From the NCBI GenBank assembly GCA_036500225.1, contig DASYCJ010000084.1:1-64000 (forward strand): DNA of 64,000 bases, given 5' to 3'. Under the pieces are notes generated by a model. The model worked only from the letters and a program-made list of their open reading frames with translations. It had not been told where the DNA came from and did no database searches. Position numbers and translations under genes: made by a program. Shown piece by piece: positions 8,390 through 16,637 of the stretch; position 1 is the first letter of the stretch, and each line of letters opens with the position of its first letter. This DNA comes from DASUBN01 sp036500225 (GTDB lineage: Bacteria; Pseudomonadota; Gammaproteobacteria; Natronospirales; REEB76).

Positions 8390-10132
8390 TTAGCTTCCCA
8401 GCGCCTTGCTCACCCGGGCGTATTCCTTCTCCAAGCCCGCCGGCACGCGCTTGCCGAAGGTCTTGAAGTACTCGCCCAGATCCGCCATCTCCTTCTTCCA
8501 TTTGGCGGAGTCGATGTTCAGCAGGGTGTGTAGCACCGCCGGATCGATGTCGAGATCATGGGTGTCGATGGCCTTATCCGCCGGCACGAAGCCGATGGGG
8601 GTCTCGACGGCCTCGGCCTTACCGTCGCAGCGGTCCAAGATCCAGCGCAGTACCCTTAAGTTCTCGCCGAAGCCCGGCCACATGAACTTGCCGTCCGCGT
8701 CCTGGCGGAACCAGTTCACGTGGAAGACCTTGGGCAGATGGCTGGAGCGGCCGGCGAAGGACAACCAATGAGCCCAGTAATCGCCGAAGTTATAGCCGGC
8801 GAAGGGCTTCATGGCCATAGGATCACGGCGCACTACGCCCACCTTGCCGGTGGCAGCAGCGGTGGTCTCGGAGGCGACGCTCGCACCCACCAGCACGCCG
8901 TGGTTCCAATCCCGGGCCTCATACACCAGCGGTGCCACGTCGGCGCGGCGGCCGCCGAACATGATCGCGGAGATGGGTACGCCGGTCGGGTCCTCGCTGT
9001 GGGGAGAGTAGCTCGGGTTCTGCTTCGCCGAAACGGTGAAGCGGGAGTTCGGATGCGCAGCCGGGCCGTTCTTGGAATCGTAAGGATTGCCCTTCCAGTC
9101 GGTGACCGGCGTACCTTCCTTCAGACCTTCCCACCAGGGTTCGTTCTCGGCCGTCACCGCCACGTTAGTGAAGATGGTGTCATGGCGGATCATCTCGAAG
9201 GCATTGCGGTTGGTCTTGGGGTTGGTGCCGGGCACCACGCCAAAGTAACCGGCCTCGGGGTTGATGGCCCACAGGCGGCCGTCCTTGCCCACGGTCATCC
9301 AGCAGATGTCGTCACCCACGGTCCACACCTTCCAGCCCTTCTGGGAAGCGGGCGGGATGAGCATAGCCAGGTTGGTCTTGCCGCAGGAGGAGGGGAAAGC
9401 CGCAGCGATGTAGTGGACTTCTCCTTCAGGATTCTCGATGCCCACGATCAGCATGTGCTCGGCAAGCCAACCCTCATCCTTGGCCTGCCAGCTCGCGATG
9501 CGCAGCGCATGGCACTTCTTGCCCAGCAGTGCGTTGCCGCCGTAGCCGGAGCCGAAGCTCTTGATGCTGAGCTCTTCCGGAAAATGCATGATGAAACGGC
9601 GTTCCGGGTTCAGCTCGCCGGTGGAATGCAGTCCCTTCACGAACTTGCCCTCGCGCTCGATGCGCTTCAGGGCCGGGGTGCCCATGCGGGTCATGATAGA
9701 CATGTTGGCAGCCACGTAAGGACTGTCGCTGATCTCCACGCCGCAACGGGCCAGGGGAGAATCGATCGGGCCCATGCAGTAGGGGATCACGTACAGGGTA
9801 CGGCCCTTCATGCAACCCTTGAACAGGGCGTCGATCTTGGCATGGGCGTCGGCAGGGGCCATCCAATGGTTGTTGGGACCCGCGTCTTCCTCGTTTCGTG
9901 TACAGACGAAGGTCAGGTGTTCGACCCGGGCCACGTCCGAAGGGTTAGAGCGGTGCAGGTAACACCTGGGATGGGTCTTCTGGTCCAGTTCGAGCAGGAG
10001 GCCCGACTGGAGCATCTCGGCCACCAGCTTGTCGTATTCAGCTCGGGAGCCGTCGCACCAGTGGATGCGGGCAGGTTCGGTATGTCGCGCTACGTCGGCG
10101 ACCCAGTCGGCGAGGGCTTTGTTACTGGTCAT
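8390..10132 (-). CDS. pckG: Phosphoenolpyruvate carboxykinase (GTP)
   Basis: Converts oxaloacetate and GTP to phosphoenolpyruvate, GDP and CO2, the entry step of gluconeogenesis from TCA-cycle acids; cytosolic. At 580 residues it has the usual length of the GTP-dependent family, which is unrelated in signature to the ATP type of E. coli. The phosphate-binding loop FPSSCGKTN carries the family's reactive cysteine at residue 250. The GDDICWM metal/nucleotide segment follows, and MKPFAGYNFGDYWAHWL lies in the C-terminal third. The gene stands alone on the minus strand, ends at a shared terminator, and has its own AT-rich promoter region. The start ATG has no strong Shine-Dalgarno sequence. Confidence 0.97.
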   Translation of the reverse strand: MTSNKALADWVADVARHTEPARIHWCDGSRAEYDKLVAEMLQSGLLLELDQKTHPRCYLHRSNPSDVARVEHLTFVCTRNEEDAGPNNHWMAPADAHAKIDALFKGCMKGRTLYVIPYCMGPIDSPLARCGVEISDSPYVAANMSIMTRMGTPALKRIEREGKFVKGLHSTGELNPERRFIMHFPEELSIKSFGSGYGGNALLGKKCHALRIASWQAKDEGWLAEHMLIVGIENPEGEVHYIAAAFPSSCGKTNLAMLIPPASQKGWKVWTVGDDICWMTVGKDGRLWAINPEAGYFGVVPGTNPKTNRNAFEMIRHDTIFTNVAVTAENEPWWEGLKEGTPVTDWKGNPYDSKNGPAAHPNSRFTVSAKQNPSYSPHSEDPTGVPISAIMFGGRRADVAPLVYEARDWNHGVLVGASVASETTAAATGKVGVVRRDPMAMKPFAGYNFGDYWAHWLSFAGRSSHLPKVFHVNWFRQDADGKFMWPGFGENLRVLRWILDRCDGKAEAVETPIGFVPADKAIDTHDLDIDPAVLHTLLNIDSAKWKKEMADLGEYFKTFGKRVPAGLEKEYARVSKALGS

Positions 10133-10183
10133 TCAAGGGTCCGTGGCTAGTTGTCTTCGAGGAGGAGGCGGCCTGTAGGACCG

Positions 10184-10230
10184 CATCCCGGCGGGATGTC
10201 CATTATATATCTTGGGGCCCGGACTTCACC
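10184..10230 (-). promoter_or_regulatory. Candidate pckG promoter with a palindrome at the expected transcription start
   Basis: On the minus strand a perfect -10 box TATAAT lies at 10202-10207 (ATTATA on the plus strand). A recognisable -35 is lacking around 10225-10230. Just downstream, where transcription should begin, CATCCCG (10184-10190) and CGGGATG (10192-10198) form a near-perfect palindrome. It could be an operator or a 5'-end hairpin of the pckG mRNA. Regulator unknown. Confidence 0.4.
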
Positions 10231-10256
10231 CCCTCGGGCTTACACCCGGGTGCGGA

Positions 10257-10265
10257 TGTTAGAAT
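10257..10265 (+). promoter_or_regulatory. Candidate extended -10 promoter for the 10295 gene
   Basis: TGTTAGAAT fits an extended -10 element (TG, one base, TAGAAT), about 30 bases before the ATG at 10295. The -35 region is not convincing, as is normal for extended -10 promoters. Confidence 0.35.
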
Positions 10266-10294
10266 GCGCGCATCACAAGTAGCAGAGGTGGACC

Positions 10295-11053
10295 ATGGGG
10301 GAGCACACAATCCGGGAGATCCTGAGACGCCGGAGTCCTGAGACTCAGCGGGCCATGAAGCGCCGCCGGGAACTGGCGGGTGTCTCTGGTGGCGGTGGGC
10401 TGCTGCCCAAGCTCATCATCCTGGTCGTGATCCTCGCTATCCTGGGTTATGTCGGCTATCTGGGCTGGGTAGCCCGCGGTGGCGGCCAGCGCTTCGCCGC
10501 TGAACGCGCCGCCAACCCTCATGTGCTGACCCTGGCAGGCACCACCGAGTTCCTACCAAACACCTTGCTGGCGGGCTTGGACCCTGCGTTCTATAACCAG
10601 AGCACCATGAGCGGCGCCGCTCTGACACGGCGCCTGATGAAACTGTATTACCCGGACACCTCAGGCATCGAATTGCGCGTCATATCCGTCAGTGTCGAGG
10701 CGCAATATCCCAAGACGGACATAATGGAGAGCTTCATCAACGCGGTGCCCATGGGTGGCGGTGCGCACCCGGTGAAGGGTCTCGCGGCTGCATCGAACTT
10801 CTACTTCGGCAAGCCTTTCGCCCAACTTGCCCCCCAGGACATCGCCCTTTTGGTGGCGCTCATAAAGGATCCGGCGGGTCTCGATCCGCGTGAGTCGCCG
10901 GAGAAGGCTTTCGATGCCCGCAACCTGGTGCTGCAGGCGGACCTGCAGCAGAACGTCTTGAGCCAGGCGCAGGTCGATAACCTCACCAAGATGCCCTTGG
11001 ACGTGGTGCCGCTCGCAACACCCACGCAGGCTCCCGCGCCCGCGACCAAGTGA
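10295..11053 (+). CDS. Membrane-anchored GT51 (transglycosylase)-like protein lacking the catalytic glutamate
   Basis: A 252-residue protein with a basic cytoplasmic N-terminus, one transmembrane segment (about residues 38-58) and an outer domain. That domain resembles part of the GT51 peptidoglycan glycosyltransferase fold of class A penicillin-binding proteins. The match is best in IMESFINAVPMGGGAHPVKG followed by YFGKPFAQLAPQDIALLVAL and KDPAGLDPRESPEKA. In active GT51 enzymes these correspond to the E-x-YLN, G-x-A-x-YFGK and P-x-x-Y-x-P regions. The EDRRFYxH segment with the catalytic Glu is replaced by GLDPAFYNQ, and the QGGSTITQQ segment is not preserved. I infer a non-catalytic relative, perhaps a binding or regulatory protein in the cell wall. 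AGAGGTGG before the ATG is a good ribosome site. It ends 6 bases before yoaA. Confidence 0.6.
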   Translation: MGEHTIREILRRRSPETQRAMKRRRELAGVSGGGGLLPKLIILVVILAILGYVGYLGWVARGGGQRFAAERAANPHVLTLAGTTEFLPNTLLAGLDPAFYNQSTMSGAALTRRLMKLYYPDTSGIELRVISVSVEAQYPKTDIMESFINAVPMGGGAHPVKGLAAASNFYFGKPFAQLAPQDIALLVALIKDPAGLDPRESPEKAFDARNLVLQADLQQNVLSQAQVDNLTKMPLDVVPLATPTQAPAPATK

Positions 11054-11059
11054 CGCGGC

Positions 11060-12985
11060 ATGCATGACCTCGAGGACCTGCTAGGCGGCGAAGGTCCGCT
11101 TGCGCGGAACATCGAGGGCTTCGCTCCCCGCGAGCAACAGCAGACTCTCGCTGCCGCGGTGGCGCGTGCGCTGCAGGACATGCAGACCCTAGTGGCGGAG
11201 GCGGGCACCGGCACCGGCAAGACCTTCGCCTATCTCCTGCCTGCCTTGCTCTCCGGCCGGCGCACGCTGATCTCCACCGGCACCAAGACTCTCCAGGATC
11301 AACTGTTCCACCGCGATCTCCCAGCGGTGCGCAAGGCCATCGGCGCGCCGGTCAGGACCGCGCTGCTCAAAGGCCGTTCCAACTATCTCTGCCGTCATCG
11401 CCTCGCCACCAGTGTCGAGCAGGGTCTGTTCGATAGCCGCGAACGTGTGAAGGAACTGGCTGCGGTGCGCGAGTGGGCCAGCCTCACCAAGACCGGCGAC
11501 ATCGGCGAACTGGATGTGGTAGCGGAGAACTCCAGCGTCTGGCCGCAAGTGACTTCCACCCAGGACAACTGCCTGGGGCAGGAATGCCCCGAGTTCAGCC
11601 GTTGCCACGTGCTGGAAGCGCGCCGCGCCGCCCAGGAGGCAGAGGTGGTGGTGGTGAACCATCACCTTCTCCTGGCGGACATGGTACTGAAGGAGGATGG
11701 CTTCGGCGAGATACTGCCCGGAGTGGATGCCATCATCGTGGACGAAGCCCATCAGTTGCCGGACATCGCCACCCAGTATTTCGGCCTGAGCGTCAGCACC
11801 CGCCAACTTACGGATTGGGTCCAGGACCTGAAAGCGGAATACCTGCGCGGTGCGGCGGACATGCCGGAACTGGAAGCACAGTTGAAGGCTTACGAGTCGG
11901 CTTTGAATGCCTTGCGCCCCTTGCTCGCAGACGGCATGGGGCGGCAGGAATGGGATGCCTTGCCCAATGCCAAACGCCTACGCACGGCTCTGGAAGAGAT
12001 CTTGGCGGCCTTCGAGGCTTTGAAACCGGTGTTGGATGTCTTGGCGCCGCGCTCCCGGGGGCTCGAGAACTGCCGGGACCGGGCTGAGCTCATGCAGGCA
12101 CGGCTCGCCACCTTCCTGGACGATGGACAGCGGCGCCAGGTGCGTTGGGTGGAGCACTTCGGCCGTAGCACTTCATTCAACCTCACGCCTCTGGATGCCT
12201 CGGAGCGGTTCGCTGCCCGCATGCAACAGAATCCCAGCGCCTGGGTATTCCTCTCGGCGACCCTGTCGGTGGGAGGCAAGTTTGGCCATTACCGCGAACG
12301 TCTGGGTGTGGGTGAGGCGGAAGAACTTCTTCTGGGTAGCCCCTTCGATTTCGCCCGCCATGCCCTGTTGTACCTGCCGCCGCGTATGCCGGCCACCGAT
12401 GACCCGGGTTATACCCGCGCCGTGGTGGCCGCTGCCCGACCGGTGATCGAAGCCAGTGGCGGGCGTGCCTTCATGCTGTTCACCAGTCACAGAGCGCTCA
12501 AGGAAGCAGCGGAGTTGTTGCGCGGCACTCTCGATTACCCGCTGTTAGTGCAGGGCGAGATGCCACGCCGACGTCTGCTGGAGACTTTCCGGGATATGGG
12601 CAATGCGGTGCTCCTGGGTACGTCCAGTTTCTGGGAAGGGGTGGATGTGAAAGGCCCGGCGCTCTCGGTGGTGGTGATAGACAAATTGCCCTTCGCCTCG
12701 CCGGGCGATCCGGTGCTGAAGGCGCGACTTGATCTTATGAAGAACGAAGGGCGTAATCCCTTCATGGAATATCAGCTGCCTCAGGCTGTGATCTCCCTCA
12801 AACAGGGTGTCGGGCGCCTGATCCGGGATTCCTCCGACAAGGGCGTGATGATGATCTGCGACCCGCGTCTCACGGGTAAGCCCTATGGCCGGGTATTCCG
12901 CGAAAGCCTGCCACCCATGAAGCCCACCCGAGACCTGGAAGAGGTGACTGCCTTCCTCCATGACGTGTTGGAGGAGATCGCATGA
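11060..12985 (+). CDS. yoaA: YoaA/DinG-family iron-sulfur DNA helicase
   Basis: An XPD-like superfamily 2 helicase of 641 residues. Walker A is AGTGTGKT (48-55) and the DEAH box is at 228-231. The four cysteines expected to hold a 4Fe-4S cluster are at 111, 171, 176 and 182. SATL, FTSH, SSFWEGVD and the arginine-finger motif QGVGRLIRD follow in order. In E. coli YoaA works with the DNA polymerase III chi subunit in damage tolerance, and yoaA lies next to tsaB as here. The stop codon overlaps the tsaB start by 4 bases (ATGA), so the two are probably co-translated. dinG itself is the alternative name, but the tsaB neighbour favours yoaA. Confidence 0.9.
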   Translation: MHDLEDLLGGEGPLARNIEGFAPREQQQTLAAAVARALQDMQTLVAEAGTGTGKTFAYLLPALLSGRRTLISTGTKTLQDQLFHRDLPAVRKAIGAPVRTALLKGRSNYLCRHRLATSVEQGLFDSRERVKELAAVREWASLTKTGDIGELDVVAENSSVWPQVTSTQDNCLGQECPEFSRCHVLEARRAAQEAEVVVVNHHLLLADMVLKEDGFGEILPGVDAIIVDEAHQLPDIATQYFGLSVSTRQLTDWVQDLKAEYLRGAADMPELEAQLKAYESALNALRPLLADGMGRQEWDALPNAKRLRTALEEILAAFEALKPVLDVLAPRSRGLENCRDRAELMQARLATFLDDGQRRQVRWVEHFGRSTSFNLTPLDASERFAARMQQNPSAWVFLSATLSVGGKFGHYRERLGVGEAEELLLGSPFDFARHALLYLPPRMPATDDPGYTRAVVAAARPVIEASGGRAFMLFTSHRALKEAAELLRGTLDYPLLVQGEMPRRRLLETFRDMGNAVLLGTSSFWEGVDVKGPALSVVVIDKLPFASPGDPVLKARLDLMKNEGRNPFMEYQLPQAVISLKQGVGRLIRDSSDKGVMMICDPRLTGKPYGRVFRESLPPMKPTRDLEEVTAFLHDVLEEIA

Positions 12986-13662
12986 GCGTAAAACTCCTGG
13001 CCCTGGATACTGCTGGCCCACGGTGCTCCGTGGCCCTGCTCCTGGATGGCAAGCTCACAGAGATGGGCGCACTCGCCGAACGGGTGCAGGCCGAGAGCGT
13101 CTTGCCCATGGTCGAGAAGCTGCTGGTCGATGCCGGGCTGAAACTCACGGCGCTGGATGCCATCGCCTTCGGCCGGGGACCCGGCGCCTTCACAGGCTTG
13201 AGAGTCGCCACGTCCGTGGCTCAAGGCTTGGCCTATGGGGCAGGCCTGCCGGTGGTGCCGGTCTCGGACCTGGCGGCCTTGGCCGCTGCTGCCTCACGCA
13301 TGCATCAAGCAGACCGGATCATGGCCTGTCTGGATGCGCGAATGAACGAGGTGTACTGGGCGGCCTATGAAGTGCGGGCAGGGGAGATATCGCCCCTCGG
13401 TGAGGAAGCCTTGAGTCTGCCTTCAGATATCTCGGCTCCATCCAGGGGGCCCTGGTTCGGTGCAGGTCCGGGATGGGCGGCCTATGGAGAGGCCCTCAAG
13501 GCCCGGCTGCCTGAGCTCTCGGAAACCGACGCCAGCTTGCTGCCCACGGCCGGGGATATAGCCCGTCTGGGCGAGATAGCCTTCAGGAAGGGGCTGAAGC
13601 TGCCCCCTGAGCAGGCCTTGCCGGTATACCTGCGGGACAAGGTCGCCACCCCCAGGGCCTAG
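12982..13662 (+). CDS. tsaB: tRNA N6-threonylcarbamoyladenosine synthesis protein TsaB
   Basis: A 226-residue ASKHA-fold protein close in size to E. coli TsaB (YeaZ). TsaB has no catalytic activity of its own. It dimerises with TsaD and, with TsaE and TsaC, makes the t6A modification at position 37 of ANN-decoding tRNAs. The N-terminal LALDTAGPRCSVAL strand and the FGRGPGAFTGLR loop near residue 70 are diagnostic. The ATG sits inside the yoaA stop (4-base overlap), and no separate promoter is apparent. The last 40 residues end in YLRDKVA, as in other family members. Confidence 0.95.
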   Translation: MSVKLLALDTAGPRCSVALLLDGKLTEMGALAERVQAESVLPMVEKLLVDAGLKLTALDAIAFGRGPGAFTGLRVATSVAQGLAYGAGLPVVPVSDLAALAAAASRMHQADRIMACLDARMNEVYWAAYEVRAGEISPLGEEALSLPSDISAPSRGPWFGAGPGWAAYGEALKARLPELSETDASLLPTAGDIARLGEIAFRKGLKLPPEQALPVYLRDKVATPRA

Positions 13663-13669
13663 AGGGCTC

Positions 13670-13689
13670 AAGGGTTCCCGGTCCCTTTT
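13670..13689 (+). terminator. Possible weak terminator after tsaB
   Basis: AAGGG (13670-13674) and CCCTT (13683-13687) can pair just after the tsaB stop and are followed by TT. Five base pairs and a short T-run make this only a weak candidate. Confidence 0.3.
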
Positions 13690-13696
13690 AACCAAG

Positions 13697-13714
13697 CTGT
13701 CATGTTACCTTGCT
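13697..13714 (+). promoter_or_regulatory. Candidate Pho box upstream of phoB
   Basis: CTGTCAT at 13697-13703 matches the PhoB half-site exactly. With the usual four-base spacer (GTTA), the second half-site CCTTGCT at 13708-13714 is poor. An AT-rich stretch follows, and phoB starts 52 bases further on. Autoregulation of phoBR by PhoB is well established in gammaproteobacteria, which supports the call. Confidence 0.45.
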
Positions 13715-13766
13715 TTAATAATCGCCCGGTGCCACCTCAATCTGCGGTGCCGGACGGGACAAAAGC

Positions 13767-14465
13767 ATGGAAGAGAAGAACATCCTGGTGGTCGAAGACG
13801 AGCGCGCCATACGCGAGATGGTGGTCTTCACCCTGAAACGTGCCGGCTTCGCGGTGCGGGAGGCAGAGGATGCCACCGCCGCCCGCCATGCTGTGGCGGA
13901 TCGTCGCCCTGATCTGGTGCTCCTCGATTGGATGCTGCCGGACCTGTCTGGTCTGGAGCTGGCCCGTTCCCTGCGCAGGGAAGACGCCACCCGCGAACTA
14001 CCCATCATGATGCTCACTGCCCGCGCCGCCGAAGACGACAAGGTACTGGGGTTGGAGAGCGGCGCTGACGATTACCTCACCAAGCCTTTCTCCGCCCGCG
14101 AGCTCGTGGCGCGTATCCAGGCGCTGCTGCGCCGGGCTGCCGGTGCGGATGGGGACGCGCTCATGGTGGGTAAGCTCAAGCTGGACCCCGCCAGCCATCG
14201 GGTCAGTTCCGAAGGCGGCGAAGTGACCCTGGGACCAACCGAATACCGCCTGCTCAAGTTCTTCATGTCCCAGCCGGAGCGGGTATTCAGCCGCGCCCAG
14301 GTATTGGACCGGGTCTGGGGCGGCAACGTCTACATCGAAGAACGCACCGTGGATGTGCACATCCGTCGGCTGCGCAAAGCCTTGGGTCCCCATGGCTGTG
14401 ATAACTACATCCAGACCGTGCGCGGCAGCGGCTATCGATTCTCCGCGCAGGGCGCCATGCAATGA
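13767..14465 (+). CDS. phoB: Phosphate regulon response regulator PhoB
   Basis: A 232-residue OmpR/PhoB-family regulator. The receiver domain (1-120) has the acidic pair in VVEDERA, the phosphoacceptor Asp54 in LVLLDWMLPD and the conserved Lys in LTKPF. The C-terminal winged helix carries EYRLLKFFMSQPERVFSRAQVLDRVWG and RTVDVHIRRLRKAL. Phosphorylated PhoB activates genes for phosphate uptake and scavenging. Its stop overlaps the phoR start by 4 bases, and a candidate Pho box lies upstream. The direct coupling to a PhoR-like kinase and then phoU makes PhoB a far better name than other OmpR-family members. Confidence 0.95.
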   Translation: MEEKNILVVEDERAIREMVVFTLKRAGFAVREAEDATAARHAVADRRPDLVLLDWMLPDLSGLELARSLRREDATRELPIMMLTARAAEDDKVLGLESGADDYLTKPFSARELVARIQALLRRAAGADGDALMVGKLKLDPASHRVSSEGGEVTLGPTEYRLLKFFMSQPERVFSRAQVLDRVWGGNVYIEERTVDVHIRRLRKALGPHGCDNYIQTVRGSGYRFSAQGAMQ

Positions 14466-15763
14466 ACCCCAGCTGGCGACAGGAAGCGACCGTCGCCTCG
14501 GGGCTGTTCGTGTGCGCCTTGGCGGGATGGCTACTCTTCCATCATCTGTTTGCCTGGCTGTTCGCCGCATGCTTCGTCTATCTCTGCTGGCACTTGCTGA
14601 ACCTCTATCGGCTGGACGCCTGGCTGCGTCGCGGCCGCCAGCTGCAGACCCCGGCTTCACTGGGTGTGTGGGGCGAGCTCTTCAACAGCTTCTACCGCCT
14701 GCGTCGCCGCGACCGTGAGCGCAAGCGCCGCATCGCCTATCTCTTGCGAGAGTTCCGCAACTCCACCTCCGCCATGCCCGATGGCGTGGTGGTGCTGGAT
14801 TCGTTGTGGGAGATCATCTGGTTTAACGATGCTGCTGAGCGGCTCCTGGGCCTGCGCCCAGGGCAGGACCTGCGTCGGCGCATCGGCAACCTTATCCGGC
14901 ATCCGGATTTCGTCGGATACCTACGCCACGGCAACTTCGATGAGCCGGTAGATATCCCGGCGCCGGCTTCTCCGGGCGTGCGTATCGCGCTACGCATCGT
15001 GCCGTATGGCAGCGACCAACGCTTGTTGATGGCCCGCGACGTGACCCGCCTGTACCGGCTAGAGGAGATGCGCCGCGACTTCGTGGCTAACGCCTCCCAT
15101 GAGCTGCGTTCGCCACTGACCGTCATCGGCGGCTACCTGGATGCCATGCGCACCGACTCGCGCCTGGAGCAGGAGTGGGGTGTACCCTTGGCCGAGATGG
15201 AACACCAGATGCAGCGCATGCTAGCCATCATCAAGGACTTGCTGGAACTCTCGCGTCTCGAGACCGAGGCCCGCGAGGCGCCTTTCGCGCCGGTAGACGT
15301 GCCCGGCTTGCTGCAACGCATCCAGCGCGATGCTCTGGCCTTAGGTCACGGTCCGCGCGATGTGGTGGTGGACGTGAAAGATCCGATCTGGGTGCTGGGT
15401 TCCGAGAGCGAACTCTTCAGCGCCTTTTCCAACCTGGTATTCAACGCCATGCGCTATACCCCGGATTCCGGCCGGGTGAGCTTGCGCTGGTGGGTGGAGG
15501 AGGACGGCGCGCGCCTGTCGGTGACCGATACCGGCGTGGGTATCGCCCCGGAGCACCTGCCGCGCCTGACCGAACGCTTCTATAGAGTGGACCGCTCCCG
15601 TAATCGGGACAGCGGTGGCACTGGATTAGGCCTCGCCATCGTCAAGCACGTGCTGCAAAGGCACGATGCGGACCTGGAAGTGGAGAGCGAGCCGGGCAAG
15701 GGCAGCATCTTCACTTGCCACTTCCCCATGGAGCGGATCGCGCGCGAGGCGCGCACCGCATAG
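14462..15763 (+). CDS. phoR: Phosphate regulon sensor histidine kinase PhoR
   Basis: A 433-residue inner-membrane kinase. Two hydrophobic segments lie in residues 10-50, separated by only a few residues, so there is no real periplasmic sensor domain, as in E. coli PhoR. A PAS domain follows (about 100-190, MPDGVVVLDSLWEIIWFNDAA). Next is the H-box ASHELRSPLTV with His213, the N-box NLVFNAMRYTPDSG and the G-boxes DTGVGIAPEHL and GGTGLGLAIVKH. PhoR phosphorylates PhoB when phosphate is scarce and dephosphorylates it when the Pst-PhoU complex signals plenty. It overlaps phoB by 4 bases. Confidence 0.95.
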   Translation: MNPSWRQEATVASGLFVCALAGWLLFHHLFAWLFAACFVYLCWHLLNLYRLDAWLRRGRQLQTPASLGVWGELFNSFYRLRRRDRERKRRIAYLLREFRNSTSAMPDGVVVLDSLWEIIWFNDAAERLLGLRPGQDLRRRIGNLIRHPDFVGYLRHGNFDEPVDIPAPASPGVRIALRIVPYGSDQRLLMARDVTRLYRLEEMRRDFVANASHELRSPLTVIGGYLDAMRTDSRLEQEWGVPLAEMEHQMQRMLAIIKDLLELSRLETEAREAPFAPVDVPGLLQRIQRDALALGHGPRDVVVDVKDPIWVLGSESELFSAFSNLVFNAMRYTPDSGRVSLRWWVEEDGARLSVTDTGVGIAPEHLPRLTERFYRVDRSRNRDSGGTGLGLAIVKHVLQRHDADLEVESEPGKGSIFTCHFPMERIAREARTA

Positions 15764-15841
15764 GTTACATACATAGCGCCGAGGTCACCCGGGCGTATAC
15801 TGGGCCGACCGCGGCAATAAGGCCAACGACGCGGGTGCAAC

Positions 15842-16564
15842 ATGGTAGATAAACTGAACCTCACACATCATATCTCGCAGAAGTTCAACGAGGAACTCGA
15901 GGACGTACGCAACCGCGTGCTCGCCATGGGTGGACTCGTGGAACAGCAGATCGTGGATGCCCTGAAAGCCCTCACCGAGGGCGACAGCACGCTGGGCCGC
16001 GCCATCGAGCAGCATGACTACAAGGTCAACCAGATGGAGATCTCCATAGACGAGGAGTGCAGCCGCATCCTCGCCCGCCGCCAGCCCGCCGCCAGCGACC
16101 TGCGCCTGATCCTGGCCATCATCAAGACCATCACGGATCTCGAGCGCATCGGCGACGAGGCGGAGAAGATCGGCCGCTTCGCTGCGCGACTGGCCGAGCA
16201 GGAACGCCCCACCAGCAACTACCGCGAGATCGAGCACCTGGGCAACCACGTGCGCACCATGCTGCATGATGCCCTGGACGCCTTCGCGCGCCTGGATGCG
16301 GAAGCCGCTTTTCGGGTGGCCAAGGAAGACGAACGGGTGGATGGGGAGTACGACGCTCTGTCGCGCCAGTCCATCACCTTCATGATGGAAGACCCGCGCA
16401 CCATCCGCCGGGTACTGGACGTGATGTGGTCAGCCCGCGCCCTGGAGCGCATCGGCGACCATGCCAAAAACATCTGCGAATACACCATCTACCTGGTGCG
16501 TGGCAAAGACGTTCGGCATACGGGCTTTGAAGCCATGGAACGGGAAGTATTGGATCGCAGATAA
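15842..16564 (+). CDS. phoU: Phosphate signalling protein PhoU
   Basis: A 240-residue all-helical protein made of two PhoU repeats. Each carries the E-x-x-x-D metal-cluster signature seen in ITDLERIGDEAEKIGR and ARALERIGDHAKNICE. PhoU links the PstSCAB transporter to PhoR and restrains the Pho response when phosphate is sufficient. It follows phoR after 78 bases, with no pst genes between or nearby. In E. coli phoU instead ends the pst operon. TATACT at 15796-15801 could serve as a -10 element, without a clear -35. The ribosome site is weak. Confidence 0.95.
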   Translation: MVDKLNLTHHISQKFNEELEDVRNRVLAMGGLVEQQIVDALKALTEGDSTLGRAIEQHDYKVNQMEISIDEECSRILARRQPAASDLRLILAIIKTITDLERIGDEAEKIGRFAARLAEQERPTSNYREIEHLGNHVRTMLHDALDAFARLDAEAAFRVAKEDERVDGEYDALSRQSITFMMEDPRTIRRVLDVMWSARALERIGDHAKNICEYTIYLVRGKDVRHTGFEAMEREVLDRR

Positions 16565-16590
16565 ATATCTGCGTTGCCCTGAAACAAACC

Positions 16591-16627
16591 TCCGGGCATC
16601 ATGGTCTTAGATGACCATGATGCCGGA
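16591..16627 (+). promoter_or_regulatory. Strong hairpin covering the dsbB ribosome binding site
   Basis: GGCATCATGGTC (16595-16606) and GACCATGATGCC (16613-16624) are perfect 12-base inverted repeats with loop TTAGAT. With one bulged G the stem extends through TCC/GGA. The right arm runs into GGAG (16624-16627), the Shine-Dalgarno site for the preferred dsbB start at 16638. No T-run follows, so it is unlikely to be a terminator. Confidence 0.6.
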
Positions 16628-16637
16628 GATTCAGACG

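Noticed and set aside
8720..10150. 476-residue plus-strand open frame opposite pckG
   Set aside because: pckG on the minus strand has full-length, motif-complete coding; the plus frame is a GC-driven shadow.
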